Below, piece after piece: positions 18,015-27,546 of a stretch of DNA of 64,000 nucleotides. The stretch is from Chitinophaga sp. Cy-1792 (GTDB lineage Bacteria > Bacteroidota > Bacteroidia > Chitinophagales > Chitinophagaceae). Below the pieces are notes generated by a model. It did no database searches. It was not told the origin of the DNA and saw only the letters and a program-made list of their open reading frames with translations. The stretch is taken from assembly GCF_011752935.1 (NCBI RefSeq), contig NZ_VWWO01000001.1, positions 2,976,001-3,040,000 of the forward strand. Direction: 5' to 3'. Position 1 is the first letter of the stretch. Each line of letters opens with the position of its first letter. The position numbers and the translations under genes were made by a program.

Positions 18015-20861
18015 TCAGAAGGCCCTGATCGTTTTTGCTATTCCATTATATGTTATCAGTTCACTTCCTGTGTTGTACTGATCCGGTGATACCGGCTTAT
18101 CTTTACTCACGTAAAAGACCCTGAAATATCTTGTTTCCAGCATTCCCGGGAAACTCCCTTCCCTGGCTGCTATCTGTAATTCCTTACTGGCCTCGTTCCA
18201 TTTGAATCCAATCTTGCTAAACGCTCCTTTCTCATACTGGTAATTGGTATTCTCATCTTCATATAAACTAAAAGAGGCGTCTTTTCCGGTATATACATAG
18301 ATGTTTAAGGTATCTGGCTTACGCTCCGCGGTATATTGCATCACAGGACCCATCGGAATAATACTGCCTTCTCTCACGTACAGGGGCATCCTCGATAATG
18401 GCGCTGCTGCAGTGATCTTACGGCCGCCGGCTTCATATTTCCCGGTATAGAAATCATACCAGCCGGTAGATTTTGGCAGATATAATTCCCTGCTTCTTGC
18501 TTTGTATGTTGTGATGGGGTTTACCAGCAGGGCAGGACCAAACATAAACTGGTCGCCGATCTTACGTACACTGGTATCGAAACCGAAATCCATTGGCAAA
18601 CCACGCATTACCGTATAGTCGTTATGGTAAGTCTCTCCCGCAAGGGTATAGATATATGGTAACAGTCGGTAACGCAACTCATCGTAGTATAACATCGACT
18701 TAAATGCTTCGCTGCTATCTGGTGCGATGTTAAACATCTCCCGGTAAGGATACTGGCCATGGGCCCTGAACAGCGGGCAGAATGCGCCATACTGGAACCA
18801 CCTGGTGTTCAGCTCTCTCCACTCATCCAGTGCAGGTCCTACCGGATTAGGATGGTCATATTTATCTTCTACAAAGAAACCACCGATGTCGGTTGTCCAC
18901 CATGGTAAACCAGACATGCTGGAATTCAGTCCCGCAGGAATCTGGCGACGCAGCTCTTCGAAGGTTGCGGCAATGTCGCCACTCCAGGAGGCTGCTGCAT
19001 AACGCTGACTGCCGGCGTACATGGAGCGGGTGAGGATGAATACGCGCTGGTCTGGATTGGCAGCACGCTGTCCTTCGTATACGCCACGGGCGTTTTCTAC
19101 GGAGTAGGTATTAAAATATTGGGTAGATGGACCGATAGCGGTTGGGTTCATGAGCGCCTTACGGTTCTCGATGGTGGTATTGCTCAGGATATCCGGCTCG
19201 GTAGCATCTAACCACCACGCATCTACGCCTTTGCTGAACAGGTGCTCGTTCATGAAGCCCCAGAACATTTTGCGTGCATCCGGATTGAAGGCGTCATAAA
19301 AGGTAGATACATAGCCCTGGCCAATCCAGTCGCGTTGTTTGTTGAGGATGTTCTGTTTGTACAGCCAGCCTTTTTCGTCCATGCGTTTATAATTGGCAAT
19401 GCCTTCATAAAATTTAGGCCATACGCTGATCATGAAATGGGTATGGTACTTATCATGCAGGCGGGATATCATGCCTTTAGGGTCCGGGAAGCGTGCAGGG
19501 TCAAACTCCTGGCTGCCCCATTCATCCTGTTTCCAGTAACTCCAGTCGAGCACGATGTTATCTAAAGGAATCTTTTTCTCACGGAAGGTGGCTACTGTCT
19601 GCTCAATTTCGTCCTGCGTTTTGTAGCGCTCACGGCTCTGCCAGAAACCCATCGCCCACTGTGGCAGCATGGTGGCTTTACCGGTGATTTGCCTGTAACC
19701 GCTGATAACCTCGTCCATGTTATTGCCGCCTACGAAATAGTAGTCCAGCTGCTCGGCGGCTTCGGAACTTAATACGGTCTTTTGTGCATAGGCTGCCGGA
19801 GTAGGGGTGAGCAGCTTCATGGAAAGGAATGACTGCACGGTTTCGGGTATCCATTCTATCTTAACGGGAACGGCTATGCCTTTCTGTAAAGGAATCTTAA
19901 ACTGCGAAGGTCCCGGGTTCCAGCTTTCTCTCCACTTATTCAGCACGGTTTTACCGTTGATGGTAATGGTCAGGTAACCGGATGCCTGTATGAAAAATTT
20001 GTAATCACCTGTTTCATCGCCACTCATCTTACCTTCCCAGGTCACTTTGCCTTTTTCCATCGGAAATTTCTCCGGAAGTCTTGGCAGGTCTTCCAGGAAT
20101 TCATAATCTATATGGTCATCGGATCTTTTCAGGTATACTTTACCGGTGGCTTTATCGGCATAGGTGGCTGTTAATCCGCCTGCTTTGCCATCGGTACCGG
20201 TCAGGTGCAGGCTTCCCAGCTGCTGACGGGTACGCGGATCACCGAACTTAGTGATGGAATAGTTATCCCAGAGGATACCATACTTATCGGTAGATACCAG
20301 GAACGGAACTACGGCAATGGAGTTGTACTGGGTCAGGTCTACATCTTCGCCGTTGTAGTTCATCAGCCCCGTCTGGTGCTGCCCTAATCCATAAATACCA
20401 CTACGGGTATCGTTCTGGAAGATCTGCTGTATTTTATATAATTTTTTACCATCTATGGTAATTGCTTCAAATTTGCGCCCGCCATCCATGTCGTCTGTCA
20501 GCATAATGGGGCCGCCAGCATGTTTATAGATAATTCTGCCGGTGGTTTTATTTACCTGTACTTCCAGGGACCTGGTCTTTATGATATAGCTAAGCTGGTC
20601 TTCGGCATATTCCCAGGGTGTATTGCTTTCCGCCCCTGGTACGGCCATAATGCTGGGCGTGGTACTAAAGGCATCGCCGGGAGTAGCGGTAACGTGAATG
20701 ACTTTATCGTTGACAACCTGTAACCTGATCTGCCTGGCTCCATTGGCAACAGTATGTGCTGGTCTGACAATCAGTCCGTCGGCTAATTTATCTACCTGCT
20801 GGGCATACCCCCAGGAAGATAACCATGTAAGTAATACGATCGGAATCGCCCTCTTTATCAT
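18015..20861 (-). CDS. GH31 glycoside hydrolase with PA14 insert, probable alpha-xylosidase
   Basis: The chosen ATG (20861-20859) gives 948 residues with a clean signal peptide (MIKRAIPIVLL to WGYAQQ), better than a start 34 codons upstream. After an N-terminal beta-sandwich, a PA14-like insert (about 200-355) precedes the GH31 barrel. The catalytic nucleophile is the Asp in WWLDATEPD, and the acid/base Asp is in ASWSGDI. A C-terminal DUF5110-like beta region follows. GH31 enzymes with a PA14 insert include alpha-xylosidases that act on xyloglucan oligosaccharides, so I infer that activity; alpha-glucosidase is the alternative. It lies between the HTCS and susC genes. Confidence 0.9.
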   Translation of the reverse strand: MIKRAIPIVLLTWLSSWGYAQQVDKLADGLIVRPAHTVANGARQIRLQVVNDKVIHVTATPGDAFSTTPSIMAVPGAESNTPWEYAEDQLSYIIKTRSLEVQVNKTTGRIIYKHAGGPIMLTDDMDGGRKFEAITIDGKKLYKIQQIFQNDTRSGIYGLGQHQTGLMNYNGEDVDLTQYNSIAVVPFLVSTDKYGILWDNYSITKFGDPRTRQQLGSLHLTGTDGKAGGLTATYADKATGKVYLKRSDDHIDYEFLEDLPRLPEKFPMEKGKVTWEGKMSGDETGDYKFFIQASGYLTITINGKTVLNKWRESWNPGPSQFKIPLQKGIAVPVKIEWIPETVQSFLSMKLLTPTPAAYAQKTVLSSEAAEQLDYYFVGGNNMDEVISGYRQITGKATMLPQWAMGFWQSRERYKTQDEIEQTVATFREKKIPLDNIVLDWSYWKQDEWGSQEFDPARFPDPKGMISRLHDKYHTHFMISVWPKFYEGIANYKRMDEKGWLYKQNILNKQRDWIGQGYVSTFYDAFNPDARKMFWGFMNEHLFSKGVDAWWLDATEPDILSNTTIENRKALMNPTAIGPSTQYFNTYSVENARGVYEGQRAANPDQRVFILTRSMYAGSQRYAAASWSGDIAATFEELRRQIPAGLNSSMSGLPWWTTDIGGFFVEDKYDHPNPVGPALDEWRELNTRWFQYGAFCPLFRAHGQYPYREMFNIAPDSSEAFKSMLYYDELRYRLLPYIYTLAGETYHNDYTVMRGLPMDFGFDTSVRKIGDQFMFGPALLVNPITTYKARSRELYLPKSTGWYDFYTGKYEAGGRKITAAAPLSRMPLYVREGSIIPMGPVMQYTAERKPDTLNIYVYTGKDASFSLYEDENTNYQYEKGAFSKIGFKWNEASKELQIAAREGSFPGMLETRYFRVFYVSKDKPVSPDQYNTGSELITYNGIAKTIRAF

Positions 20862-21000
20862 AATAGTGGAATTTTTGCGTTGGCAACGTTCATAACGATG
20901 AAAACAAAAATAACGGCACCATGTCAGACTGAGGGTACGGTTCTGTTCAGGATTACGGGTCAAAATGTTAACTGAAAAAGGTCTTTAGCCAGGAATTTCA

Positions 21001-21029
21001 GGTAGCGGATTGTTAATGTTTCCGCTACC
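21001..21029 (-). terminator. Hairpin after the HTCS gene
   Basis: GGTAGCGGA and TCCGCTACC form a 9-bp stem with an 11-nt loop, 4 nt past the HTCS stop. There is no T-tract. It may mark the 3' end of the regulator mRNA or attenuate read-through into the GH31 gene. Confidence 0.45.
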
Positions 21030-21033
21030 ATGG

Positions 21034-24000
21034 CTAGTTTTCAGGAATGTCGGCTTTTTTCTTGCTGTAAACAGATGGTAGCTCGTTAAACTCCATCTTA
21101 AAGTACTTGGTGAAGTATTTCGGGTTATTAAATCCTACTTCATAGGCTACCTCGGCAACGGTCAGCTGACTCTTTTCAAGTAACTGGGCCGCCCGCTTCA
21201 ACCGGATACTCCGGATAAATTCTATCGGTGATTTACCGGTGATACCCAGGATCTTTTTATAGGCAGATACCCGGCTCATATATAGCGCACGACTTAATTC
21301 CTCTACCGAGAAGTCTGGATTTGATATATTTTTTTCTACTATATCTATGGCTTGCTGTATAAACAGCTCATCGGCAGAAGAAATTACTATTTCGCTCGGA
21401 TTGGCCTCAAAATGCTGTTTGAAGGTTTCCCGCAGCGATTCCGTCCTGGCAATCGTATTACGTATCCTGGACAACAGCATCTCAAAGTTGAATGGCTTGG
21501 TGATATAATCGGTAGCGCCCATTTCCAGCGCCTCCAGCTGCTGCGTCTCTTCCGACCTGGCCGTGAGCATAATCATTGGAAGGTGACTGGTCTTATCATT
21601 TTTCCGCACCTTACGGCATAACTCCAGCCCGTCCATGACAGGCATGGCGATGTCGCTCACGATAAGATCAGGTTGCAGCTGTTGTAGCTTTTTCCAGCCG
21701 GCATGGCCATTCTCTGCTTCTTCTATATTAAAATACTGGCTAAGGTTATCTTTCAGGTAAAAGCGGAAGTCTTCATTATCTTCTACCAGCAGAATAGTTG
21801 GCAGGTCTTTATTGACCACCGGCACAGGGGCAGCACTGCTGGCGGATGTCCTCACCCTGCTGCTCAGCTGACCCGTTACCGGGGCTTCGGTGGTATGCAC
21901 CGGCAACGACACCAGGAAGCAGCTACCCATTTCCGGCGCACTGTCTACACTGATGCTGCCGCCATGAAGCTTCACGAATTCCCGGGTAATACTCAAACCG
22001 ATACCGCTGCCCTGGTTCATTACGGTGCCGGGAACATCATGCTGGAAGAACCTTTCAAAGATATGGGCCTGCTTCTCCAGCGGAATACCAATACCATTAT
22101 CTTTTACAGCAATCTCCAGCTGTGCCAGGTCTGCATCATAATGTAGGTCTATATCGATACGACCATCTTCAGGTGTAAATTTAAAGGCGTTCGACAGCAG
22201 ATTGAACAGAATTTTTTCGATTTTATCGGCATCATACAGCATTTTCAACGATTTCACGTTGCTGCTGAAGTTCAGTTGTATATGTTTCTTCTCAGAAAGA
22301 TCAGAAAAGGAATAGGTCAGTTCTTTCACATAGGCGGCTATATCTCCTGCGGCTGCATGGAGTTTGATCTCTTCCACCTCCATTTTCCTGAAGTCGAGCA
22401 ACTGGTTGACGAGGTTCAGCAGGCGCCGGGCATTGCGGTGCATTAGCTCCAGCTGCCCTTTTAAGGGGTTTTCCCCCGCGCCGATCAGCTTTTCCAGCGG
22501 CGTAATAATAAGACTCAGCGGCGTACGGAACTCGTGACTCACATTGGTGAAGAAACGTATCTTCAGCGTGTCCAGCTCGTGCATCCTTTCGGCTTCCCTG
22601 CGTTGCTGCTCAATGCGGAACTTTAAACGCTCCCTTTCCAGGATGATCCTGCGTGCCAGCAATAACGCACCTAATATCAGTAAGCCATATAACAGAAAGG
22701 CTGGCCAGGTTTTCCAGAAAGGAGGGAGGATATGTATGTGCAAGGAGGTACCGGCTTCGTTCCAGATGCCATCGTTGTTGGAGGCTTTTACCCTGAATAC
22801 ATAATCGCCGGGGTCCAGGTTGGTGAAGGTAGCCTTACGCTGGTTGCCATCCGTAAATAACCAGTTCTTGCTAAACCCTTCCAGCATGTAGGCATAGCGG
22901 TTTTTCTCCGGATGAAAATAATTCAGCGAGGCAAACTCAATGCTGAACATGTTCTGATCATGACGCAGCGTAATGGTGGTTGTCTGCGAAAGACTCTGCT
23001 CCAGGATTACATCACCACGCAGCTTTTCGCCCGGCTGAATACTACGGTTGAATATCTGGAGATCCGTCAGTACTACCGGTGGAATAGATTTATTCAGTAA
23101 GATATTGTTGGGGTAGAAGAGATTGAAACCATTGCCACCACCAAATATCAGCTCCCCTTTACGGGTTTTGAGCGCGGCATTTTCATTGAATTCCTTTCCC
23201 TGCAAACCGTCGGATTCGTCATAGTTTTTAAAGCGGAAGGTTTTTGCATCGGCACTTACCGTCAGACAGCTCAGGCCATTGGGAGTGCTCATCCACAGGG
23301 TGCCGTCGTTGGCTTCCAGTATATTCAGCACCGTATTATCCGGGAGCCCGTCTTCTTTCCGAAGGGTATGAAATGTTTTATGCGCAGGGTCGTAGAGGTC
23401 CAGCCCTTCACGGGTGCCAACCCAGATACGCTGGTGGCTGTCTTCAAAGATACATACCACGTTGTTGTGGCTTAAACTGCCGCTCTTACCCGGACTGCAA
23501 ACAAATCGTGTAGTCGTTTCCGTAGCCGGGTTGTATAAGGTGATTCCTTCCGAGCCACCGGTCCAGATATTGCCGGCATGATCTTCCAGTAAGGCTGCTA
23601 CATATTTTGATTTATACACCCCATCCATATGCTGAAACTTGCCTGTGGCAGGATGCAGCACGTTGAGGCCACCATTCAGGGTGCCTACCCAGAGCTGCTG
23701 GTGTTGATCTTCCATGATCTCCCAGATGCTGTTGTCGCTGATGCTGCCGGGATCTCCTGGCTGATGCTTATAATGCACGAAACCATTGCCGGTAAAGCGG
23801 TCCAGCCCTCCGAAATAGGTGCCAACCCATAACTGATGTGCATGGTCAATACATAAACTCACCACCACATTGCCGGAAATACTGGCTGCATTACCGGGAT
23901 CATGTTTGTATTGTTTGAAAGTACCACGACTCCTGTCAAAATATATAAGTCCGCCGCCATTGGTGCCGATCCAGAGATTACCAACGGCATCTTCCACGAA

Positions 24001-25173
24001 CCGGTTCACATCATCAAAAGGCAGGCTGTTACTGTTGTACGACTGGTATTGGTACAACGGGAACTTAACCATATTTTCATGGTAGTAGTTCAGGCCTTTC
24101 TTGAAAGTCCCTATCCAGATGATCCCGCTGTTATCTTTATATAAAGTAGTAATACTGTTCTGACTCAGGCTTCTGTTATCATCTACAATATGCTGTATAT
24201 ACCGGATGCTATGTGTTTTTTTATTGATGATATTAACGCCGCCATGGTCGGTGCCAATCCATATTTCTCCGTTGCTGGCAGGTACGATTCCCCTGATGAT
24301 ATTATTGTTCAAAGGCAGTCCTGGCGTGGTTTGGGAGAAGTTGGTCCATTTTTTTGCCTGTACATCAAATAGCCATACGCCGTTATCATCTTTCTCTGAA
24401 AACAGCCACAGGTCGCCGTCCTGATCGGTACTCATGGTAAAACCGGTACTGTCGGGCCTTTGCAGGGCAGGGTTCCGGTAATCTACAGCCAGCGAATTGC
24501 CGTTCACATGTTCCAGGATGCCATTGCTGTGGATGATCCAGTAATTCCCATCGCGGTCGGTATTGATATCTGCAATAATATTACTGGCAATAGAATTGGT
24601 ATCGTTGGGGAGATGTTGGAGAAGTCTGGTCTGGTATTGATTATTTTTATCTGTATAGATTATTTTAGGAAGATGTTTGTTGGTATTATATTCCAGCAGA
24701 TATACGCCATTGGCCGGATGAAGGAAGATGTATTTGTTTTTTAGTTCGATAACAGATTTGATGGTGTTTCCCGGGATACCCCATTTTTGTAATGCTGTTT
24801 CGGGTCGGTGATTGAAGCGGCTGGTAGCGGGATTATAAATGTTGATGCCACTGCGTGTATAGAGCCATAGCTGGTTGCCCGGGCCACGTTGTATCTTTTC
24901 TACCGAGTTGTCAGACAGGCTGGTGGTATCCCGGATATCATGCTGGAAGGCCTTGAAATTGTAGCCATCAAAGCGGTTTAAGCCGGATATGGTACCTATC
25001 CACATGAAGCCGGTACTATCTTTAAATATGCAATTGACCTGGTTGTTGAGCAGGCCATGGTTGATATCTATATGATTAAACTGATAGTTAAGTGTTTGAG
25101 CGCGCATGCCACGGGCAGGCACTAAAAACATAACGGTAGATACAAGTAGGTTCAGTAAAGTCCTCTTCCTCAT
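21034..25173 (-). CDS. Hybrid two-component system regulator (HTCS)
   Basis: The product has 1379 residues in one chain. A signal peptide (to about 25) is followed by two beta-propellers of Reg_prop repeats (about 30-700, recurring IWIGT and LWVGT), a Y_Y_Y domain (about 740-805) and a membrane segment (about 815-835). HisKA with SHEFRTPLS, a HATPase domain with DNGIGIP and GSGIGLSI, a receiver (about 1125-1240, IVSDIAMPVMDG) and an AraC-type helix-turn-helix (about 1275-1370) complete it. HTCS proteins sense an oligosaccharide in the periplasm and activate the neighbouring susCD operon. Same-strand placement upstream of the GH31 gene supports that role. Confidence 0.97.
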   Translation of the reverse strand: MRKRTLLNLLVSTVMFLVPARGMRAQTLNYQFNHIDINHGLLNNQVNCIFKDSTGFMWIGTISGLNRFDGYNFKAFQHDIRDTTSLSDNSVEKIQRGPGNQLWLYTRSGINIYNPATSRFNHRPETALQKWGIPGNTIKSVIELKNKYIFLHPANGVYLLEYNTNKHLPKIIYTDKNNQYQTRLLQHLPNDTNSIASNIIADINTDRDGNYWIIHSNGILEHVNGNSLAVDYRNPALQRPDSTGFTMSTDQDGDLWLFSEKDDNGVWLFDVQAKKWTNFSQTTPGLPLNNNIIRGIVPASNGEIWIGTDHGGVNIINKKTHSIRYIQHIVDDNRSLSQNSITTLYKDNSGIIWIGTFKKGLNYYHENMVKFPLYQYQSYNSNSLPFDDVNRFVEDAVGNLWIGTNGGGLIYFDRSRGTFKQYKHDPGNAASISGNVVVSLCIDHAHQLWVGTYFGGLDRFTGNGFVHYKHQPGDPGSISDNSIWEIMEDQHQQLWVGTLNGGLNVLHPATGKFQHMDGVYKSKYVAALLEDHAGNIWTGGSEGITLYNPATETTTRFVCSPGKSGSLSHNNVVCIFEDSHQRIWVGTREGLDLYDPAHKTFHTLRKEDGLPDNTVLNILEANDGTLWMSTPNGLSCLTVSADAKTFRFKNYDESDGLQGKEFNENAALKTRKGELIFGGGNGFNLFYPNNILLNKSIPPVVLTDLQIFNRSIQPGEKLRGDVILEQSLSQTTTITLRHDQNMFSIEFASLNYFHPEKNRYAYMLEGFSKNWLFTDGNQRKATFTNLDPGDYVFRVKASNNDGIWNEAGTSLHIHILPPFWKTWPAFLLYGLLILGALLLARRIILERERLKFRIEQQRREAERMHELDTLKIRFFTNVSHEFRTPLSLIITPLEKLIGAGENPLKGQLELMHRNARRLLNLVNQLLDFRKMEVEEIKLHAAAGDIAAYVKELTYSFSDLSEKKHIQLNFSSNVKSLKMLYDADKIEKILFNLLSNAFKFTPEDGRIDIDLHYDADLAQLEIAVKDNGIGIPLEKQAHIFERFFQHDVPGTVMNQGSGIGLSITREFVKLHGGSISVDSAPEMGSCFLVSLPVHTTEAPVTGQLSSRVRTSASSAAPVPVVNKDLPTILLVEDNEDFRFYLKDNLSQYFNIEEAENGHAGWKKLQQLQPDLIVSDIAMPVMDGLELCRKVRKNDKTSHLPMIMLTARSEETQQLEALEMGATDYITKPFNFEMLLSRIRNTIARTESLRETFKQHFEANPSEIVISSADELFIQQAIDIVEKNISNPDFSVEELSRALYMSRVSAYKKILGITGKSPIEFIRSIRLKRAAQLLEKSQLTVAEVAYEVGFNNPKYFTKYFKMEFNELPSVYSKKKADIPEN

Positions 25174-25349
25174 TTACACACTGCTTTGGTTGACATAACT
25201 GCCAGGCAAGATAGGTTTTTCTGACCGAAAATACACCGGTTGCCTTTGTCGCCTGATATTCAATCGATTCCGTTATGTCTGCACACTAATATGCTGTAAA
25301 AGCAATAGTATTAAGCCCGGCGTGGACACGGCAGGCACTATGCTAAATT

Positions 25350-25370
25350 CTCCGCCAGCGCGGGGCGGAG
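25350..25370. repeat. GC-rich inverted repeat between genes
   Basis: CTCCGCC and GGCGGAG pair around a 7-nt spacer in the 274-nt gap between the HTCS and receiver genes. The minus strand shares CCGCCCCGC with the double-hairpin repeats at 44.8-44.9 kb. It lacks their second hairpin, so it may be a decayed relative. The rest of the gap shows nothing clear. Confidence 0.45.
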
Positions 25371-25447
25371 AGGAGCTTCGAAAAAAAAGCCACATCATTT
25401 TATTCCTGGGAACCCTGAAACGCGGACTGCGTTTATACTTTATGTTG

Positions 25448-25783
25448 CTACACCAATACTTCAAAGGCGTGCATGATTTCAGTAATGTCTTTTCTGCAAT
25501 AGGTGGCGCACAGGCTTTTGTATAGTTCTTCCTGCTTCGGGGTGGTGAATTCAGAATAACATAAAACAGCTATGCCTTTCTGAAATAACAATGTGACGAA
25601 TATCCTTCCGGATATTTCGTCAAAACAGCTGACATCTACCATTACATGCGTCACCGATGCAAATATCAACGCATCCCTGACAATATAGTAAGTGGTCGCA
25701 ACTGTTACCTGATGTGATGTTGAGTACTTCCTTGCAAGGGCTTTTGTAAAAACTTTGTCTTTGTCGTAGATCAGTAAGTGCAC
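25448..25783 (-). CDS. Single receiver-domain protein (GTG start proposed)
   Basis: The frame is open for 179 codons from an upstream ATG, but only the last 111 resemble a known fold. They form a receiver: LLIYDKDKVF with the acidic pair, MVDVSCFD with the acceptor Asp, LCYSEF with the switch Ser, and a late Lys in CRKDITE. I therefore prefer the GTG at 25783-25781. The upstream part of the longer frame contains a perfect inverted repeat (25812-25844), more like a leader than coding sequence. There is no output domain and no adjacent kinase. A start at 25987 remains possible. Confidence 0.6.
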   Translation of the reverse strand: MHLLIYDKDKVFTKALARKYSTSHQVTVATTYYIVRDALIFASVTHVMVDVSCFDEISGRIFVTLLFQKGIAVLCYSEFTTPKQEELYKSLCATYCRKDITEIMHAFEVLV

Positions 25784-26085
25784 GGCAGGGTCTTTGAGGT
25801 TAATTAAATACCGCGCATTACAGATGAAAAATATAATGCGCGGAGCTCTCTGTCTTTCGTCATCCTGTCGGCTAACTGGTAATGACAAAATTGAAGAGCC
25901 CGCGCAATTACATACGCGAGCCTCATACGCCTGCATATCTAACCAGTTTTGCCGACAGTTAATATGCTCTAGTATGATGCCTTGCAATCAATTTTTGGGA
26001 TCGCAAAGATAGGCTAATATAAGAAAAATTTTCTTTTGGGCGATATCGGCCAAAAATAATTCGCGCGGTTCACACAATTTCAAGC
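25784..26085. other. Region upstream of the receiver gene
   Basis: This stretch holds the candidate leader of the receiver gene and the start region of the XRE gene. A perfect 10-bp inverted repeat, CCGCGCATTA (25812-25821) and TAATGCGCGG (25835-25844), lies 29 nt before the proposed GTG. No other element was recognised. Confidence 0.5.
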
Positions 26086-26328
26086 GTGGACATCAAGGAT
26101 ACAATATTAGCAATCACTGGAAAGTCAATACGCCAGCTGCGGAAGGCCCGCGGCTGGACGCTGGAAGACCTTGGGGATGCCGCAGAGGTTGACCCATCCA
26201 AGCTTTCAAAGATTGAAAGAGGATTGATTAATGCAGAATATACCACTATTGTAAAAATTGCTATCGCATTAGGCGTACAGCTGAATAATGTGTTTGTAAT
26301 ACCCTATTCAAAAGAGAATGCTAAATAA
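26086..26328 (+). CDS. Small XRE-family helix-turn-helix regulator
   Basis: The 80 residues form one Cro/CI-type helix-turn-helix domain: IRQLRKARGWTLEDLGDAAEVDPSKLSKIERG, then INAEYTTIVKIAIALGVQL. The start is GTG (26086-26088); no ATG lies upstream in frame. It has no toxin or antitoxin partner nearby and no extra ligand domain. The downstream spacer contains repeated TTAGCAA half-sites that could be its operators, but that link is only positional. Confidence 0.85.
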   Translation: MDIKDTILAITGKSIRQLRKARGWTLEDLGDAAEVDPSKLSKIERGLINAEYTTIVKIAIALGVQLNNVFVIPYSKENAK

Positions 26329-26726
26329 ATTAGCAAATTATCTAGCTCCCCATATCATCATCCCATAGATATTTACATACAGCAGACTACAATAAAAGGC
26401 TGGGAAATATTTTTTGACATACATCAAATCATATAAAAAGAAAACCCACGCCAGTAGGGATCTACAGCGTGGGGATATTAAAATTCCACGTTATGGCACT
26501 CAGGTCCATAAAAAGTTTATCTTGATAATGATTTTTTCAGTACAATAATCCTCGTCGAATCAATACTTTCTACGATACAAATGTATGGTTTGCTAAAAGC
26601 AATGTCAAGTATTAGCAAAGATATTTTTGCAGCATTTGCAGATTTAATTATTCAGAAATTATCTTGGTACGCTATAATTTTTAAATAATTATTGCTAATT
26701 TTTTCCCCCAATTTGATAATTCTTTT
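26329..26726. other. AT-rich spacer with repeated TTAGCAA half-sites and a hairpin
   Basis: No gene is visible. A possible hairpin of CCCACGC (26445-26451) and GCGTGGG (26467-26473) has a 15-nt loop. TTTGCTAA (26589-26596) and TTAGCAAA (26612-26619) form an inverted pair; further copies are TTAGCAAA at 26330-26337 and TTGCTAA at 26692-26698. The promoter of the next secreted protein must lie here. Confidence 0.5.
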
Positions 26727-27545
26727 ATGCGACGCTCACTATTACTCCACGGAATCATGTCCGTCCTATTTATGGGACTACTTACACCCATTTTTGCGCA
26801 AAGTCCATCAGGAAAAGGTTTGACGGTAACACTTGACTATTACTACAACCACGAATTTAAAAAAGATAAAGCCGGCAACACGATTCGCTGGCATTATATC
26901 TGGGATGAACAGGAAAACGGAGGCTTCTCCCTATGGGCAAATATCTGGGATTCGCTGGGGGTAAAAAGAGATACACTCGCAGTAGCACCTACCAAAGCAA
27001 ATCTTCGTAACAGCAATATCTATATCATGGTAGATCCGGATACTGAAGCAGAAACGCCTCATCCAAACTACATGAATGAGCATGATGCCAACGAAATCTA
27101 TAACTGGGTGAAAGCCGGCGGTGTATTGATTTTGCTGGAAAATGACTCGCTCAATGCGGAGTTTGACCACTTTAATAAATTGTCCGAACGCTTCGGTATT
27201 CACTTTAATGGTGATTCCCGTAACCGCGTTCAGGGCAAACACTATGAGCAAGGCGCCTTCATGATCCCTGCCAACCACGAGGTATTCCCAAGTGTACAGA
27301 AAATCTATATAAAGGAAATTTCGAGTCTTACCCTGAAAGCGCCAGCCAGGGCCGTTTATAAAGATGGTGATATCGCTATTATGGCAGTTGCCAAAGTAGG
27401 TAAAGGCGCCGTATTCGCCGTAGGCGACCCATGGTTCTATAACGAATATGTTGACGGAAAAAGACTCACACCTGATTATCAGAACTATCAGGCTGCGATC
27501 GACCTGAGCAACTGGGCTATCAAACAGGCCAAAGCAAAAAAATAA
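26727..27545 (+). CDS. Secreted DUF4350-like protein
   Basis: The product has 272 residues with a signal peptide ending near IFAQS. The rest looks like a class-I glutamine-amidotransferase-like alpha/beta fold: YIMVDPDTEAETPHP, WVKAGGVLILLENDS, and GAVFAVGDPWFYNEY. The usual Cys nucleophile is not evident. Similar domains occur in Bacteroidota beside or fused to unsaturated rhamnogalacturonyl hydrolases, so a role with plant cell-wall glycans is possible, but nothing next to it confirms that. It ends 1 nt before the convergent queG stop. Confidence 0.65.
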   Translation: MRRSLLLHGIMSVLFMGLLTPIFAQSPSGKGLTVTLDYYYNHEFKKDKAGNTIRWHYIWDEQENGGFSLWANIWDSLGVKRDTLAVAPTKANLRNSNIYIMVDPDTEAETPHPNYMNEHDANEIYNWVKAGGVLILLENDSLNAEFDHFNKLSERFGIHFNGDSRNRVQGKHYEQGAFMIPANHEVFPSVQKIYIKEISSLTLKAPARAVYKDGDIAIMAVAKVGKGAVFAVGDPWFYNEYVDGKRLTPDYQNYQAAIDLSNWAIKQAKAKK

Positions 27546-27546
27546 T

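Noticed and set aside
25273..25464. 63-codon minus-strand frame between the HTCS and the receiver gene
   Set aside because: It spans the GC-rich inverted repeat and overlaps the receiver gene 3' end; the translation looks like read-through of repeat DNA.
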